Below are positions 1 through 7,400 of a stretch of DNA of 20,547 bases, one piece after another. This stretch comes from JBGQOG01 sp052113705. Its GTDB lineage: Bacteria > Pseudomonadota > Alphaproteobacteria > Rhodobacterales > Rhodobacteraceae. A model generated the notes under the pieces. It ran no database searches. It saw nothing but the letters and a program-made list of their open reading frames with translations, and had not been told where the DNA came from. Both the position numbers and the translations under genes were made by a program. Position 1 is the first letter of the stretch; each line of letters starts with the position of its first letter. The DNA lies in contig NZ_JBGQOG010000034.1 of the NCBI RefSeq assembly GCF_052113705.1, positions 1 through 20,547 of the forward strand, given 5' to 3'.

Positions 1-180
1 ACCGACGTGACCGGCACCGTGAAACTGCCGGAAGGCACTGAAATGGTGATGCCGGGCGACAACCTGAAGTTCGAAGTTGAACTGATCGCGCCGATCGCCA
101 TGGAAGAAAAACTGCGCTTCGCCATCCGTGAAGGCGGCCGCACCGTCGGCGCCGGCGTCGTGTCGAAAATCCTGAAGTAA
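1..180 (+). CDS. tuf: Elongation factor Tu, C-terminal fragment (5' end outside window)
   Basis: The window opens in frame inside a tuf gene; 59 codons and a TAA stop are visible. The readable part is the end of beta-barrel domain III of EF-Tu, with the typical 'MVMPGDN' and 'REGGRTVGAGVV' stretches and a C-terminal 'SKILK'. EF-Tu delivers aminoacyl-tRNA to the ribosomal A site as a GTP complex. The GTPase domain is not in the window. A strong terminator follows 23 bp after the stop, so this copy ends its transcription unit. A second tuf begins at the far right of the window in the same orientation, so the genome carries at least two copies, as is common in proteobacteria. Confidence 0.97.
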   Translation, partial: TDVTGTVKLPEGTEMVMPGDNLKFEVELIAPIAMEEKLRFAIREGGRTVGAGVVSKILK

Positions 181-203
181 TCTCCGGATTACCTTGGAAC
201 AGG

Positions 204-230
204 AAAGGCCGTCCTTCGGGGCGGCCTTTT
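204..230 (+). terminator. Rho-independent terminator of tuf
   Basis: An 11-bp stem (204-214 with 219-229, one G-U pair) is closed by a TTCG tetraloop. Its 3' arm ends in TTTT. It lies 23 bp after the tuf stop, and the A-run at the 5' base mirrors the T-run, so it could also act weakly on the opposite strand. Confidence 0.93.
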
Positions 231-644
231 GCTGTTGTGCGAGGCGGTGTGGTACCGATGACGCCGGTGCGGTGCGGCTTTCCGCCCGGCCGCATCACCG
301 CCCCGGGCATCACCGGCTCGGAGGGGGGCGAATCTCCCGGCCTCCGCGACAACTCCGATGGGGTACAGGCTCGGTGTGGCGGCACTGCTTCCGGGGTGGC
401 GGCGGCCTTGCCGTGGTGCGCGCCGTGGCGCGGGCGCGGGCGGGCCGCTCGCCGGCGGGGGCTGCGGTGGTGGTGGCCCTGGTCGGTGCGCTCTGCGCGC
501 CTCGCGGCAGCATTTCCGGGGCAGGGCGGGGCCGCTGGGCGTCCGGGGCCAAGCCGATAGCCTGTCGGAGAAAACTTCTGCGCGGGTTTCGCGATTCGCC
601 CCTTGCTTTCACCCCGCAACTGGCTTAGCAGACCGCCACGGCCT
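231..644. other. GC-rich intergenic stretch with no recognisable gene
   Basis: About 410 bp lie between the tuf terminator and tRNA-Trp. The sequence is very rich in G and C, with G-runs and short GC repeats. It is open in several frames, but the translations are low-complexity Arg/Gly/Ala-rich and resemble no family. The longest frame even starts inside the tuf transcript and reads through its terminator. Small palindromes occur, for example CCGA/TCGG around 553-567. Apart from a weak promoter guess near 603-631, I see nothing functional that I can name. Confidence 0.5.
603..631 (+). promoter_or_regulatory. Possible promoter of tRNA-Trp
   Basis: TTGCTT at 603-608 is followed after 17 bp by TAGCAG at 626-631, placing a start about 8-12 bp before the mature tRNA 5' end. 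The -35 fits sigma-70-type sites reasonably; the -10 is poor. The assignment rests mainly on spacing and position. Confidence 0.3.
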
Positions 645-720
645 AGGGGTTTAGCTCAGTTGGTAGAGCATCGGTCTCCAAAACCGAGGGTCGTGGGTTC
701 GAGTCCCCCAACCCCTGCCA
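645..720 (+). tRNA. trpT: tRNA-Trp (anticodon CCA)
   Basis: This is a 76-nt cloverleaf with a 7-bp acceptor stem (645-651 with 710-716), discriminator G717 and an encoded CCA tail (718-720). The D-arm sequence is TAGCTCAGTTGGTAGAGCA. The anticodon stem-loop is TCGGT-CTCCAAA-ACCGA, with anticodon CCA at 678-680, and the T-arm contains GGTTCGAGTCC. The CCA anticodon reads UGG (Trp). It sits between tuf and secE. No clear terminator follows, so transcription may continue toward secE. Confidence 0.97.
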
Positions 721-759
721 GGCCGTCTTCCCGTCTTTTGCCCGCCATTGAGCCTGTGC

Positions 760-788
760 TTGAAAGCGCGGGCGATAGGCTTTATGTG
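760..788 (+). promoter_or_regulatory. Promoter of secE
   Basis: TTGAAA at 760-765 and TATGTG at 783-788 are separated by exactly 17 bp. Transcription would start near 795, giving a leader of about 40 nt before the secE start. No other sigma-70-like pair stands out between the tRNA and secE. Confidence 0.55.
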
Positions 789-835
789 AGGCCGACAACA
801 GGCGCCCTTCAGGCGTCGGGCAAAGAGGACAGACG

Positions 836-1027
836 ATGGCAAATCCGGTTCAGTTCATGCAGCAGGTGCGCTCGGAAGCGGCGAAGATCGTCTGGCCGTC
901 GCGCAAGGAAGTGCTGCTGACCACGGCGATGGTCTTTGTCATGGCCGCGCTGACCTCGGTCTTCTTCTTCGTCGTCGACCTGATCATCAAGCAGGGTCTG
1001 CTGGCGGTGCTCGGCCTCGCAGGCTGA
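836..1027 (+). CDS. secE: Preprotein translocase subunit SecE
   Basis: SecE is the small essential clamp subunit of the SecYEG channel in the inner membrane. The 63-aa product is the short single-span form typical of alphaproteobacteria. An amphipathic N-terminal segment carries the family hallmark 'EAAKIVWPSRKEV' (residues 14-26), followed by one transmembrane helix (about 28-50). The ATG is supported by AGAGGA six bases upstream. Its place before nusG is the classic arrangement, but the genes are not tightly joined here: 218 bp with an internal terminator separate them, which argues against simple co-translation. Confidence 0.96.
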   Translation: MANPVQFMQQVRSEAAKIVWPSRKEVLLTTAMVFVMAALTSVFFFVVDLIIKQGLLAVLGLAG

Positions 1028-1083
1028 GGCTTCTCCCGAAGCGGTATCGCCTCTGCGGCCGGATGATCTCGGGCTTAACGGTC

Positions 1084-1112
1084 TTGAAATCATATGCGTT
1101 CGGCTGTAAAGC
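1084..1112 (+). promoter_or_regulatory. Possible promoter in the secE-nusG spacer
   Basis: TTGAAA at 1084-1089 (the same -35 as the secE promoter) is followed after 17 bp by TAAAGC at 1107-1112, immediately preceded by TG as in an extended -10. A transcript would start near 1118 and meet a strong terminator about 45 nt later. It may drive a short RNA, or nusG through an attenuated leader. The -10 match is only moderate. Confidence 0.4.
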
Positions 1113-1133
1113 GGGCCACATCTTCGGGAACCG

Positions 1134-1167
1134 GCGCGCATCGATTCGGAATGCGCGCTGTTTTTTA
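1134..1167 (+). terminator. Intrinsic terminator or attenuator between secE and nusG
   Basis: GCGCGCAT (1134-1141) pairs perfectly with ATGCGCGC (1151-1158) around a 9-nt loop. It is followed by TGTTTTTTATT (1159-1169) with six consecutive Ts. This has the best U-tract of any hairpin in the window. It would end secE transcripts before nusG unless read through or overridden. Confidence 0.8.
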
Positions 1168-1245
1168 TTCGGAGATCGATGGGCTATCCCATTGAGAATA
1201 ACGGAATTTCGGCCTTCGGCCGGTGGTATGAGAGGCTGAGGCAGC

Positions 1246-1782
1246 ATGGCAAAGCGGTGGTACTCGGTGAGCGTTCTCTCGAATTTCGAGAAGAAGGTCG
1301 CCGAACAGATCAGGCAGTCCGTGATTGAAAAAGGCCTCGAGGATCAGATCGAAGAGGTTCTGGTCCCCACCGAAGAGGTGATCGAGATCCGTCGCGGCAA
1401 AAAGGTGACCTCGGAGCGCCGCTTCATGCCGGGCTATGTGCTCGTGCGGATGGAGCTGACCGACCGGTCCTATCACCTGGTCTCGTCGATCAACCGCGTG
1501 ACCGGGTTCCTCGGCCCGCAAGGCAAGCCGTCGCCGATGCGCGACGCAGAAGTGAATACGATCCTCAACCGCAATGTTGAGGGTGAAGTGGCCGCGCCGC
1601 GCAACCTGATCCGGTTCGAGGTGGGCGAGAATGTGAGCGTGACCGATGGCCCGTTCGAGGGCTTCGCCGGGATGGTTGAGGAGGTCGATGAGGCCACTTC
1701 CCGTCTGAAGGTGACGGTGTCGATCTTTGGCCGGCCGACGCCGGTTGAGCTGGAATTCACTCAGGTGACCAAGGGCAGCTGA
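1246..1782 (+). CDS. nusG: Transcription termination/antitermination factor NusG
   Basis: NusG binds RNA polymerase, suppresses pausing, and links transcription to Rho or to the leading ribosome. The 178-aa product has the usual two-domain layout: an NGN domain (about residues 4-115, with 'KRWYSVSVLSNFEKKVAEQI' at the start and 'RRFMPGYVLVRM' at 58-69) and a C-terminal KOW domain (about 124-178, with 'VGENVSVTDGPFEGFAG' at 126-142). CTGAGG lies just upstream of the ATG. It follows the secE-nusG terminator, so its expression depends on readthrough or a promoter in that gap. It precedes the L1 control site and rplK by 98 bp. Confidence 0.97.
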   Translation: MAKRWYSVSVLSNFEKKVAEQIRQSVIEKGLEDQIEEVLVPTEEVIEIRRGKKVTSERRFMPGYVLVRMELTDRSYHLVSSINRVTGFLGPQGKPSPMRDAEVNTILNRNVEGEVAAPRNLIRFEVGENVSVTDGPFEGFAGMVEEVDEATSRLKVTVSIFGRPTPVELEFTQVTKGS

Positions 1783-1790
1783 GTGTGAGC

Positions 1791-1825
1791 CGTGGGAGGC
1801 GCGCCTTCGGGCAGACCGAACCACT
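1791..1825 (+). promoter_or_regulatory. Probable L1-binding leader of the rplKA operon (23S L1-stalk mimic)
   Basis: The spacer between nusG and rplK contains GTGGGAGGC (1792-1800), a short hairpin GCC-TTCG-GGC (1803-1812), GACC (1814-1817) and CCAC (1821-1824). The outer GTGG/CCAC arms pair, leaving purine-rich internal strands. The order matches the L1 site of 23S rRNA as I remember it, where a GUGGGAGGC strand faces GACC...CCAC. In E. coli, ribosomal protein L1 represses the rplK-rplA mRNA through such a mimic. The site here is called by resemblance and position. Confidence 0.62.
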
Positions 1826-1880
1826 AAACCAAAGCCCGGATGGGCGCCCCGCAGGGGGTTGGTGATAAAGGAGAGGCCAG

Positions 1881-2333
1881 ATGGCCAAGAAAGTTATCGG
1901 GCAGCTGAAGCTGCAAGTGAAAGCCGGGCAGGCGAACCCGTCGCCCCCGATCGGTCCGGCGCTGGGTCAGCGCGGGATCAACATCATGGAATTCTGCAAG
2001 GCGTTCAACGCCCGCACGCAGGAAATGGAGCCGGGTTCGCCGGTCCCGACCCTGATCACCTACTACGCCGACAAGTCCTTCACCTTCGAGATGAAGACCG
2101 CTCCGGCCTCGTTCTACCTGAAAAAGGCCGCTGGCCTGAAGCCGGTGGGCAAGCGTAACCGCGCCAAGGGTTCGGTCAAACCGGGCCGTGAAGTTGCGGG
2201 CTATGTGACCGTTGCGCAAGTGCGCGAAATCGCGGAAGCGAAGATGAAAGACCTCTCGGCGAACGATATCGAAGCCGCGATGCAGATCATCCTCGGCTCG
2301 GCGAAGTCGATCGGTATCGAGGTGAAAGGCTAA
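1881..2333 (+). CDS. rplK: 50S ribosomal protein L11
   Basis: L11 forms, with 23S rRNA, the base of the GTPase-associated centre and is needed for stringent-factor sensing of stalled ribosomes. The 150-aa product is full length. The N-terminal domain carries 'KLQVKAGQANPSPPIGPALG' with the conserved PPIGPALG (residues 22-29); the C-terminal rRNA-binding domain carries 'LPVGKRNRAKGSVK'-like basic sequence and ends 'AKSIGIEVKG'. A strong AAAGGAG lies 7 bp before the ATG. rplA begins three bases after the stop, so the pair is translationally coupled, and the L1-type leader upstream likely controls both. Confidence 0.97.
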   Translation: MAKKVIGQLKLQVKAGQANPSPPIGPALGQRGINIMEFCKAFNARTQEMEPGSPVPTLITYYADKSFTFEMKTAPASFYLKKAAGLKPVGKRNRAKGSVKPGREVAGYVTVAQVREIAEAKMKDLSANDIEAAMQIILGSAKSIGIEVKG

Positions 2334-2336
2334 GTC

Positions 2337-3035
2337 ATGGCAAAAGTTGCAAAACGTACCGCCGTCGCCCGCGCTGCCTTTGAGGGCAAAGACCTGCTCT
2401 CGGTCGAAGCTGCTGTCGCGCTGATCAAAACCGCTGCCTCGGCGAAATTCGACGAGACGCTCGAAATCGCGCTGAACCTCGGCGTTGACCCGCGTCACGC
2501 GGACCAGATGGTCCGTGGCGTGGTGACCCTGCCGAACGGCACCGGGAAAACCGTGCGCGTGGCCGTGTTCGCCCGTGGCCCGAAGGCTGACGAAGCCAAG
2601 GCTGCTGGTGCAGACATCGTGGGCGCCGAAGACCTGATGGAAACCATCCAGTCCGGCAAGATCGAGTTCGACCGTTGCATCGCAACGCCGGACATGATGC
2701 CGCTGGTCGGCCGTCTGGGCAAAATCCTGGGCCCGCGCAACCTGATGCCGAACCCGAAGGTCGGCACCGTGACGATGGACGTTAAATCGGCTGTCGAAGC
2801 GGCAAAGGGCGGCGAAGTGCAGTTCAAAGTCGAAAAAGCCGGCGTGATCCACGGCGGCATCGGCAAAGTGTCGTTCGGTGAAGCCGCTCTGGCTGAAAAC
2901 GTCCGCGCTTTCGTGGACGCCGTGTCGAAAGCCAAGCCCGCTGGCGCGAAAGGTGCGTACCTGAAAAAGGTTTCGCTGTCCTCGACCATGGGCCCGGGCG
3001 TGTCGGTCGATCTGACCTCGGCCACCGGTAACTAA
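2337..3035 (+). CDS. rplA: 50S ribosomal protein L1
   Basis: L1 makes the mobile stalk next to the E site and moves deacylated tRNA; in other bacteria it also represses its own operon. The 232-aa product is family-typical, with the conserved 'GRLGKILGPRNLMPNPKVGTV' region (around residues 124-144) and a C-terminal 'KKVSLSSTMGPGVSVD'. The start overlaps the Shine-Dalgarno context at the end of rplK, with only three bases between stop and start. A structured 230-nt spacer follows before rplJ. Confidence 0.97.
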   Translation: MAKVAKRTAVARAAFEGKDLLSVEAAVALIKTAASAKFDETLEIALNLGVDPRHADQMVRGVVTLPNGTGKTVRVAVFARGPKADEAKAAGADIVGAEDLMETIQSGKIEFDRCIATPDMMPLVGRLGKILGPRNLMPNPKVGTVTMDVKSAVEAAKGGEVQFKVEKAGVIHGGIGKVSFGEAALAENVRAFVDAVSKAKPAGAKGAYLKKVSLSSTMGPGVSVDLTSATGN

Positions 3036-3042
3036 GAGATTC

Positions 3043-3087
3043 CCCGGCCTTCGGGCTGGGAGAATGACGGGGCGTCCGCGCCCCGTC
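3043..3087 (+). terminator. Two strong hairpins after rplA, without U-tract
   Basis: A TTCG-capped stem (3043-3049 with 3054-3060, one G-U) is followed directly by a perfect 9-bp stem GACGGGGCG/CGCCCCGTC (3066-3074 with 3079-3087) with a 4-nt TCCG loop. No T-run follows, so they are poor Rho-independent terminators. They may protect the 3' end of rplKA mRNA, act as processing sites, or partly attenuate transcription into rplJL. Confidence 0.45.
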
Positions 3088-3099
3088 CTGTCCGAGACG

Positions 3100-3262
3100 G
3101 AGGGTGGGGGAAACCCCTTAATTTCCTTCCTGAGATGGGGAACGGGACCATTACCGAGGGCGACCTCGGGCGATCTGGCCTCGGGAACCTGAAACGGACC
3201 CGACCCCCGGCTTCGGCTGGGGAAACCTTGAGCCGGGGGGAAACCCCCATACTTGGAGTGAA
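3100..3262 (+). promoter_or_regulatory. Probable L10(L12) autoregulatory leader of rplJL
   Basis: The long leader before rplJ folds into several visible elements. These are TTCC/GGAA around 'TGAGATGG' (3127-3142), CCGAGG/CCTCGG with a GCGA tetraloop (3154-3169), a TTCG-capped stem (3205-3211 with 3216-3222) and a C/G hairpin ending just before the ribosome binding site (GGGGG at 3236-3240 with CCCCC at 3245-3249). The 'CCTGAGATGG' element recalls L10 leaders as I remember them. In E. coli, the L10-L12 complex binds this leader and represses rplJL translation. The exact kink-turn contact cannot be confirmed by eye. Confidence 0.55.
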
Positions 3263-3265
3263 ACC

Positions 3266-3781
3266 GTGGATAGAGCCCAAAAAGAGAAATTGGTCGACGA
3301 GCTCGGCCAAATCTTCGCAAGCTCTGGCGTTGTGGTGGTTGCCCACTACGAAGGCATGACGGTTGCTCAGATGCAGGATCTGCGGGCGCAAATGCGCGCC
3401 GTCGGCGGATCCGTTCGCGTTGCCAAGAACAAGCTCGCCAAGATCGCCCTTGAAGGTCAGCCCTGCGCAAGCATCGCCGACTATCTCACGGGCATGACCG
3501 TACTGACCTATTCCGAAGATCCTGTCGCAGCTGCGAAGGTCGCGGATGCCTATGCCAAGGGGAACGAAAAGTTCAAAATCCTTGGCGGGGCCATGGGCAG
3601 TTCGGCTCTGGATCCGGCTGGTGTGAAAGCTGTGGCCTCGATGCCGTCGCGTGAAGAGCTTATCGCTCAGATCGTTTCGTGCATTGGTGCTCCGGCCTCG
3701 AACATCGCTGGTGCCATTGGCGCGCCTGCTTCCAACATCGCGGGCATCCTCAAGACTCTTGAGGAGCGGGAAGCCGCCTGA
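3266..3781 (+). CDS. rplJ: 50S ribosomal protein L10
   Basis: L10 anchors the L12 dimers of the ribosomal stalk to 23S rRNA and, with L12, represses its own operon in E. coli. The 171-aa product starts at GTG (3266), supported by GGAG seven bases upstream and by the usual 'MDRAQKEKLV' N-terminus. The globular rRNA-binding domain includes 'GGSVRVAKNKLAKIAL' (47-62). The C-terminal helix that holds the L12 dimers contains an 11-residue tandem duplication, IGAPASNIAGA (140-150) and IGAPASNIAGI (151-161). rplL follows 68 bp later. Confidence 0.97.
   Translation: MDRAQKEKLVDELGQIFASSGVVVVAHYEGMTVAQMQDLRAQMRAVGGSVRVAKNKLAKIALEGQPCASIADYLTGMTVLTYSEDPVAAAKVADAYAKGNEKFKILGGAMGSSALDPAGVKAVASMPSREELIAQIVSCIGAPASNIAGAIGAPASNIAGILKTLEEREAA
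3683..3748 (+). repeat. Tandem 33-bp repeat inside rplJ (two units)
   Basis: Units at 3683-3715 and 3716-3748 encode IGAPASNIAGA and IGAPASNIAGI. Ten of 11 residues agree, while about 9 of 33 bases differ, nearly all at third codon positions. That points to an old in-frame duplication kept by selection on the protein, not a recent slippage event. Confidence 0.85.
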
Positions 3782-3849
3782 AGCAATCTTTTGCCTTCGT
3801 TGGGATAAGCCTGACGTCGGAAAACCCTATATGAGAATGGAACGGAAAA

Positions 3850-4221
3850 ATGGCCGATCTTAAAGCACTCGCCGAGCAAATCGTGAACCTCACGCTGCTG
3901 CAAGCGCAAGAACTGAAAACCATCCTGAAAGACGAGTACGGCATCGAGCCGGCAGCCGGTGGCGCCGTCATGATGGCGGGCCCGGCAGCAGCTGCTGAAG
4001 CCGTCGAAGAGAAAACCGAATTCGACGTCGTCCTGGTTGACGCCGGCGCCAACAAGATCAACGTGATCAAAGAAGTTCGCGCGATCACCGGTCTGGGCCT
4101 GAAAGAAGCCAAAGACCTGGTTGAAGCCGGTGGCAAAGTGAAAGAAGGCGCACCGAAAGGCGAAGCCGAAGAAATCAAAGCCAAGCTGGAAGCCGCTGGC
4201 GCCAAAGCCGAGCTGAAATAA
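3850..4221 (+). CDS. rplL: 50S ribosomal protein L7/L12
   Basis: L12 is the multi-copy stalk protein that recruits and activates translational GTPases (EF-G, EF-Tu, IF2). The 123-aa product has the expected parts: an N-terminal dimerisation/L10-binding domain (about 1-33), a flexible Ala/Gly-rich hinge (about 36-53) and a globular C-terminal domain with 'EFDVVLVDAGANKINVIKEVR' (57-77) and 'GLGLKEAKDLVE' (81-92). The ribosome binding site is an imperfect GGAACGGA just before the ATG. L12 is made in several-fold excess over other r-proteins; the hairpin-rich spacer downstream could help separate its level from that of rpoBC. Confidence 0.97.
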   Translation: MADLKALAEQIVNLTLLQAQELKTILKDEYGIEPAAGGAVMMAGPAAAAEAVEEKTEFDVVLVDAGANKINVIKEVRAITGLGLKEAKDLVEAGGKVKEGAPKGEAEEIKAKLEAAGAKAELK

Positions 4222-4256
4222 TCTGACGTTGCTTCTGGCAACCAAGGATTGAAATT

Positions 4257-4287
4257 GGCTGGGTCCGGGTCTATCCCGGGCCCAGCC
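4257..4287 (+). terminator. Large hairpin in rplL-rpoB spacer (attenuator or RNA-processing site)
   Basis: A 13-bp stem with a single G-U pair (4257-4269 with 4275-4287) encloses a 5-nt TCTAT loop. No U-tract follows. In E. coli the same intergenic position carries a partial terminator and an RNase III site that lower rpoBC expression relative to r-proteins. A stem this long would suit RNase III cleavage. The role is inferred from position and structure. Confidence 0.55.
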
Positions 4288-4309
4288 GAACCTGTCTTGG
4301 AGATGCCCT

Positions 4310-4376
4310 GCCCCTTCCGCGGGGCCTTTCCAAGGCGGTGTTCACGGTTCGGGAGCCATCCGGTGGGACGGATGGC
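4310..4376 (+). promoter_or_regulatory. Further hairpins in rpoB leader
   Basis: GCCCC/GGGGC (4310-4314 with 4321-4325, followed by CCTTTCC) and GCCATCCG/CGGATGGC (4355-4362 with 4369-4376, loop GTGGGA) stand between the large hairpin and the rpoB start. With it they make a 232-nt structured leader. The first, with its short T-run, could be a weak attenuator. I see no sigma-70-like promoter here. Confidence 0.4.
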
Positions 4377-4465
4377 ATGAATGGAACCGACCCCTTCATT
4401 CGCAAGCGGCGCGTACCGGGCCCCGACGGCACGCCCCCGCGAAGAGACGAAAGGTGACGACGAGC

Positions 4466-7400
4466 ATGGCTCAAGCTTACGTTGGTCAAAAGCGCATCCG
4501 CCGCTATTACGGCAAAATCCGCGAAGTCCTTGAAATGCCGAACCTCATTGAGGTTCAGAAATCTTCTTATGATCTGTTCCTGCGCTCGGGCGACGCCCCG
4601 AAGCCCCTGGACGGTGAAGGCATCCAAGGCGTCTTCCAGTCGGTTTTCCCGATCAAAGACTTCAACGACAATGCCGTTCTCGAGTTCGTGAAATACGAGC
4701 TGGAAAAGCCGAAATACGATGTCGAAGAGTGCCAGGCGCGCGACATGACCTACAGCGCCCCGCTGAAGGTTACGCTGCGTCTGATCGTGTTTGATGTCGA
4801 CGAGACCACGGGCGCCCGCTCGGTCAAAGACATCAAGGAACAAGACGTCTACATGGGCGACATGCCCCTGATGACCTCGAACGGGACGTTCATCGTGAAC
4901 GGCACCGAACGGGTGATCGTGTCGCAGATGCACCGCTCGCCCGGCGTGTTCTTTGACCACGACCGCGGCAAGACGCATTCCTCGGGCAAACTCTTGTTCG
5001 CCTGCCGCATCATTCCCTACCGCGGCTCCTGGCTGGACTTTGAGTTTGACGCCAAGGACCTCGTGTTCGCGCGCATCGACCGCCGCCGTAAACTGCCGGT
5101 GACCACGCTCCTCTATGCGCTGGGTCTCGATCAGGAAGGCATCATGGATGCCTATTACAAGACGGTGAACTACAGCCTTGAAGGCAAGCGCGGCTGGGTG
5201 ACCAAGTTCTTCCCCGAGCGCGTGCGCGGCACCCGTCCGACCTATGATCTGGTCGATGCCTCGACCGGCGAAATCATCTGCAAGGCCGGTGACAAGGTCA
5301 CCCCGCGCATGGTGAAAAAGCTGATCGACGAAGGCAGCATCAGCAACCTGCTGGTGCCGTTCGAGCATATCGCAGGCCGCTATGTCGCCAAGGATATCAT
5401 CAACGAGCAAACCGGTTTCATCTATGTCGAAGCTGGCGATGAGCTGACCCTTGACTATGACCGCGACGGCGAGCTGACCGGCGGCACAATCAAGACGCTG
5501 ATCGACAACGGCATCACCGAGATTCCGGTGCTGGACATCGACAACGTCAACGTCGGCCCCTACATCCGCAACACGATGGCGGCAGACAAGAACATGGGCC
5601 GCGATCAGGCGCTCATGGACATCTACCGCGTCATGCGCCCGGGCGAGCCGCCCACCGTCGAGGCTGCGTCGAACCTGTTCGACACGCTGTTCTTTGACAG
5701 CGAGCGCTATGATCTCTCGGCTGTTGGCCGGGTGAAAATGAACATGCGTCTCAGCCTGGATGCGCCGGATACCCAGCGTACCCTGCGCCGCGAAGACATC
5801 ATCTCCTGCATCAAGGGGCTGGTGGAACTGCGCGACGGCAAAGGCGAGATCGACGACATCGACCACCTCGGCAACCGCCGTGTGCGCTCGGTCGGCGAGC
5901 TGATGGAGAACCAGTACCGCGTCGGGCTGCTGCGCATGGAGCGCGCGATCAAGGAACGTATGTCCTCGGTCGAGATCGACACGGTGATGCCGCAAGACCT
6001 CATCAACGCGAAACCGGCCGCGGCTGCAGTGCGTGAATTCTTCGGCTCCTCGCAGCTGTCGCAGTTCATGGACCAAACCAACCCGCTGTCGGAAGTCACG
6101 CACAAGCGGCGTCTCTCGGCTCTCGGGCCGGGCGGTCTGACCCGCGAGCGCGCTGGCTTTGAAGTGCGCGACGTTCACCCGACCCACTACGGCCGGATGT
6201 GCCCGATTGAAACGCCGGAAGGTCAGAACATTGGTCTGATCAACTCGCTGGCCACCTTTGCCCGCGTGAACAAATACGGCTTTATCGAGACTCCGTACCG
6301 CAAGGTTGTGGAAGGCAAGGTCACGGATGACGTGGTCTATATGTCGGCCACCGAAGAGATGCGTCACACCGTCGCTCAGGCCAACGCCGAGCTGGATGCG
6401 GATGGTCGCTTCGTGAACGAGCTGGTTTCGACCCGTCAGTCGGGCGAATTCATGCTCAACCCGGTCGAAGCCGTGGATCTGATCGACGTGTCGCCGAAGC
6501 AGCTGGTTTCGGTTGCCGCCGCGCTGATCCCCTTCCTTGAAAACGACGACGCCAACCGCGCTCTCATGGGCTCGAACATGCAACGTCAGGCGGTTCCGCT
6601 GCTGCAATCCGAGGCTCCGTTCGTGGGCACCGGGATGGAAGCGGTTGTGGCGCGTGACTCCGGGGCGGCCATCATGGCGCGTCGCGGCGGCGTGATCGAC
6701 CAGGTGGACGCCACCCGGATCGTTATCCGCGCCACCGAGAACCTCGGCGTGGGTGATGCGGGCGTCGACATCTACCGTCTGCGCAAGTTCAAACGCTCGA
6801 ACCAATCTTCCTGCATCAACCAGCGTCCGCTGGTGAAAGTGGGTGAGCGGGTCGAGACGAGCCAGGTGATTGCTGATGGTCCGTCGACGGATCAGGGCGA
6901 GCTGGCGATTGGCCGCAACGTGGTCGTCGCGTTCATGCCGTGGAACGGCTACAACTACGAAGACTCCATCCTGATCTCCGAGCGGATCCACCGCGACGAC
7001 GTGTTCACCTCGATCCACATCGATGAATACGAAGTGGCGGCACGTGACACCAAGCTCGGGCCGGAAGAGATCACCCGCGATATCCCGAACGTCGGTGAGG
7101 AAGCCCTGCGCAACCTCGACGAAGCGGGTATTGTCTATATCGGCGCCGAAGTGGGGCCGGGCGACATTCTCGTGGGCAAGATCACCCCGAAAGGCGAAAG
7201 CCCGATGACGCCGGAGGAAAAACTCCTGCGCGCCATCTTCGGGGAAAAGGCATCCGACGTGCGCGACACCTCGCTGCGTCTGCCGCCCGGGGCCTACGGC
7301 ACGATCGTGGAAGTCCGCGTGTTCAACCGGCATGGCGTGGATAAAGACGAGCGCGCGCTGCAGATCGAGCGTGAAGAAGTCGAACGCCTGTCGCGCGACC

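Noticed and set aside
194..628. Open frame of 144 codons before tRNA-Trp
   Set aside because: It starts inside the tuf 3' transcript, reads through the tuf terminator, has no ribosome binding site, and gives an Arg/Gly/Ala-rich low-complexity product; several overlapping frames are equally open because of high GC.
3135..3359. Open frame of 74 codons across the rplJ leader
   Set aside because: It runs through the structured leader and into rplJ in another frame, with no ribosome binding site or family resemblance.
4454..4465. GTG start for rpoB four codons upstream
   Set aside because: The family begins at MAQ, which corresponds to ATG 4466; the extra MTTS adds nothing and no better ribosome site precedes the GTG.
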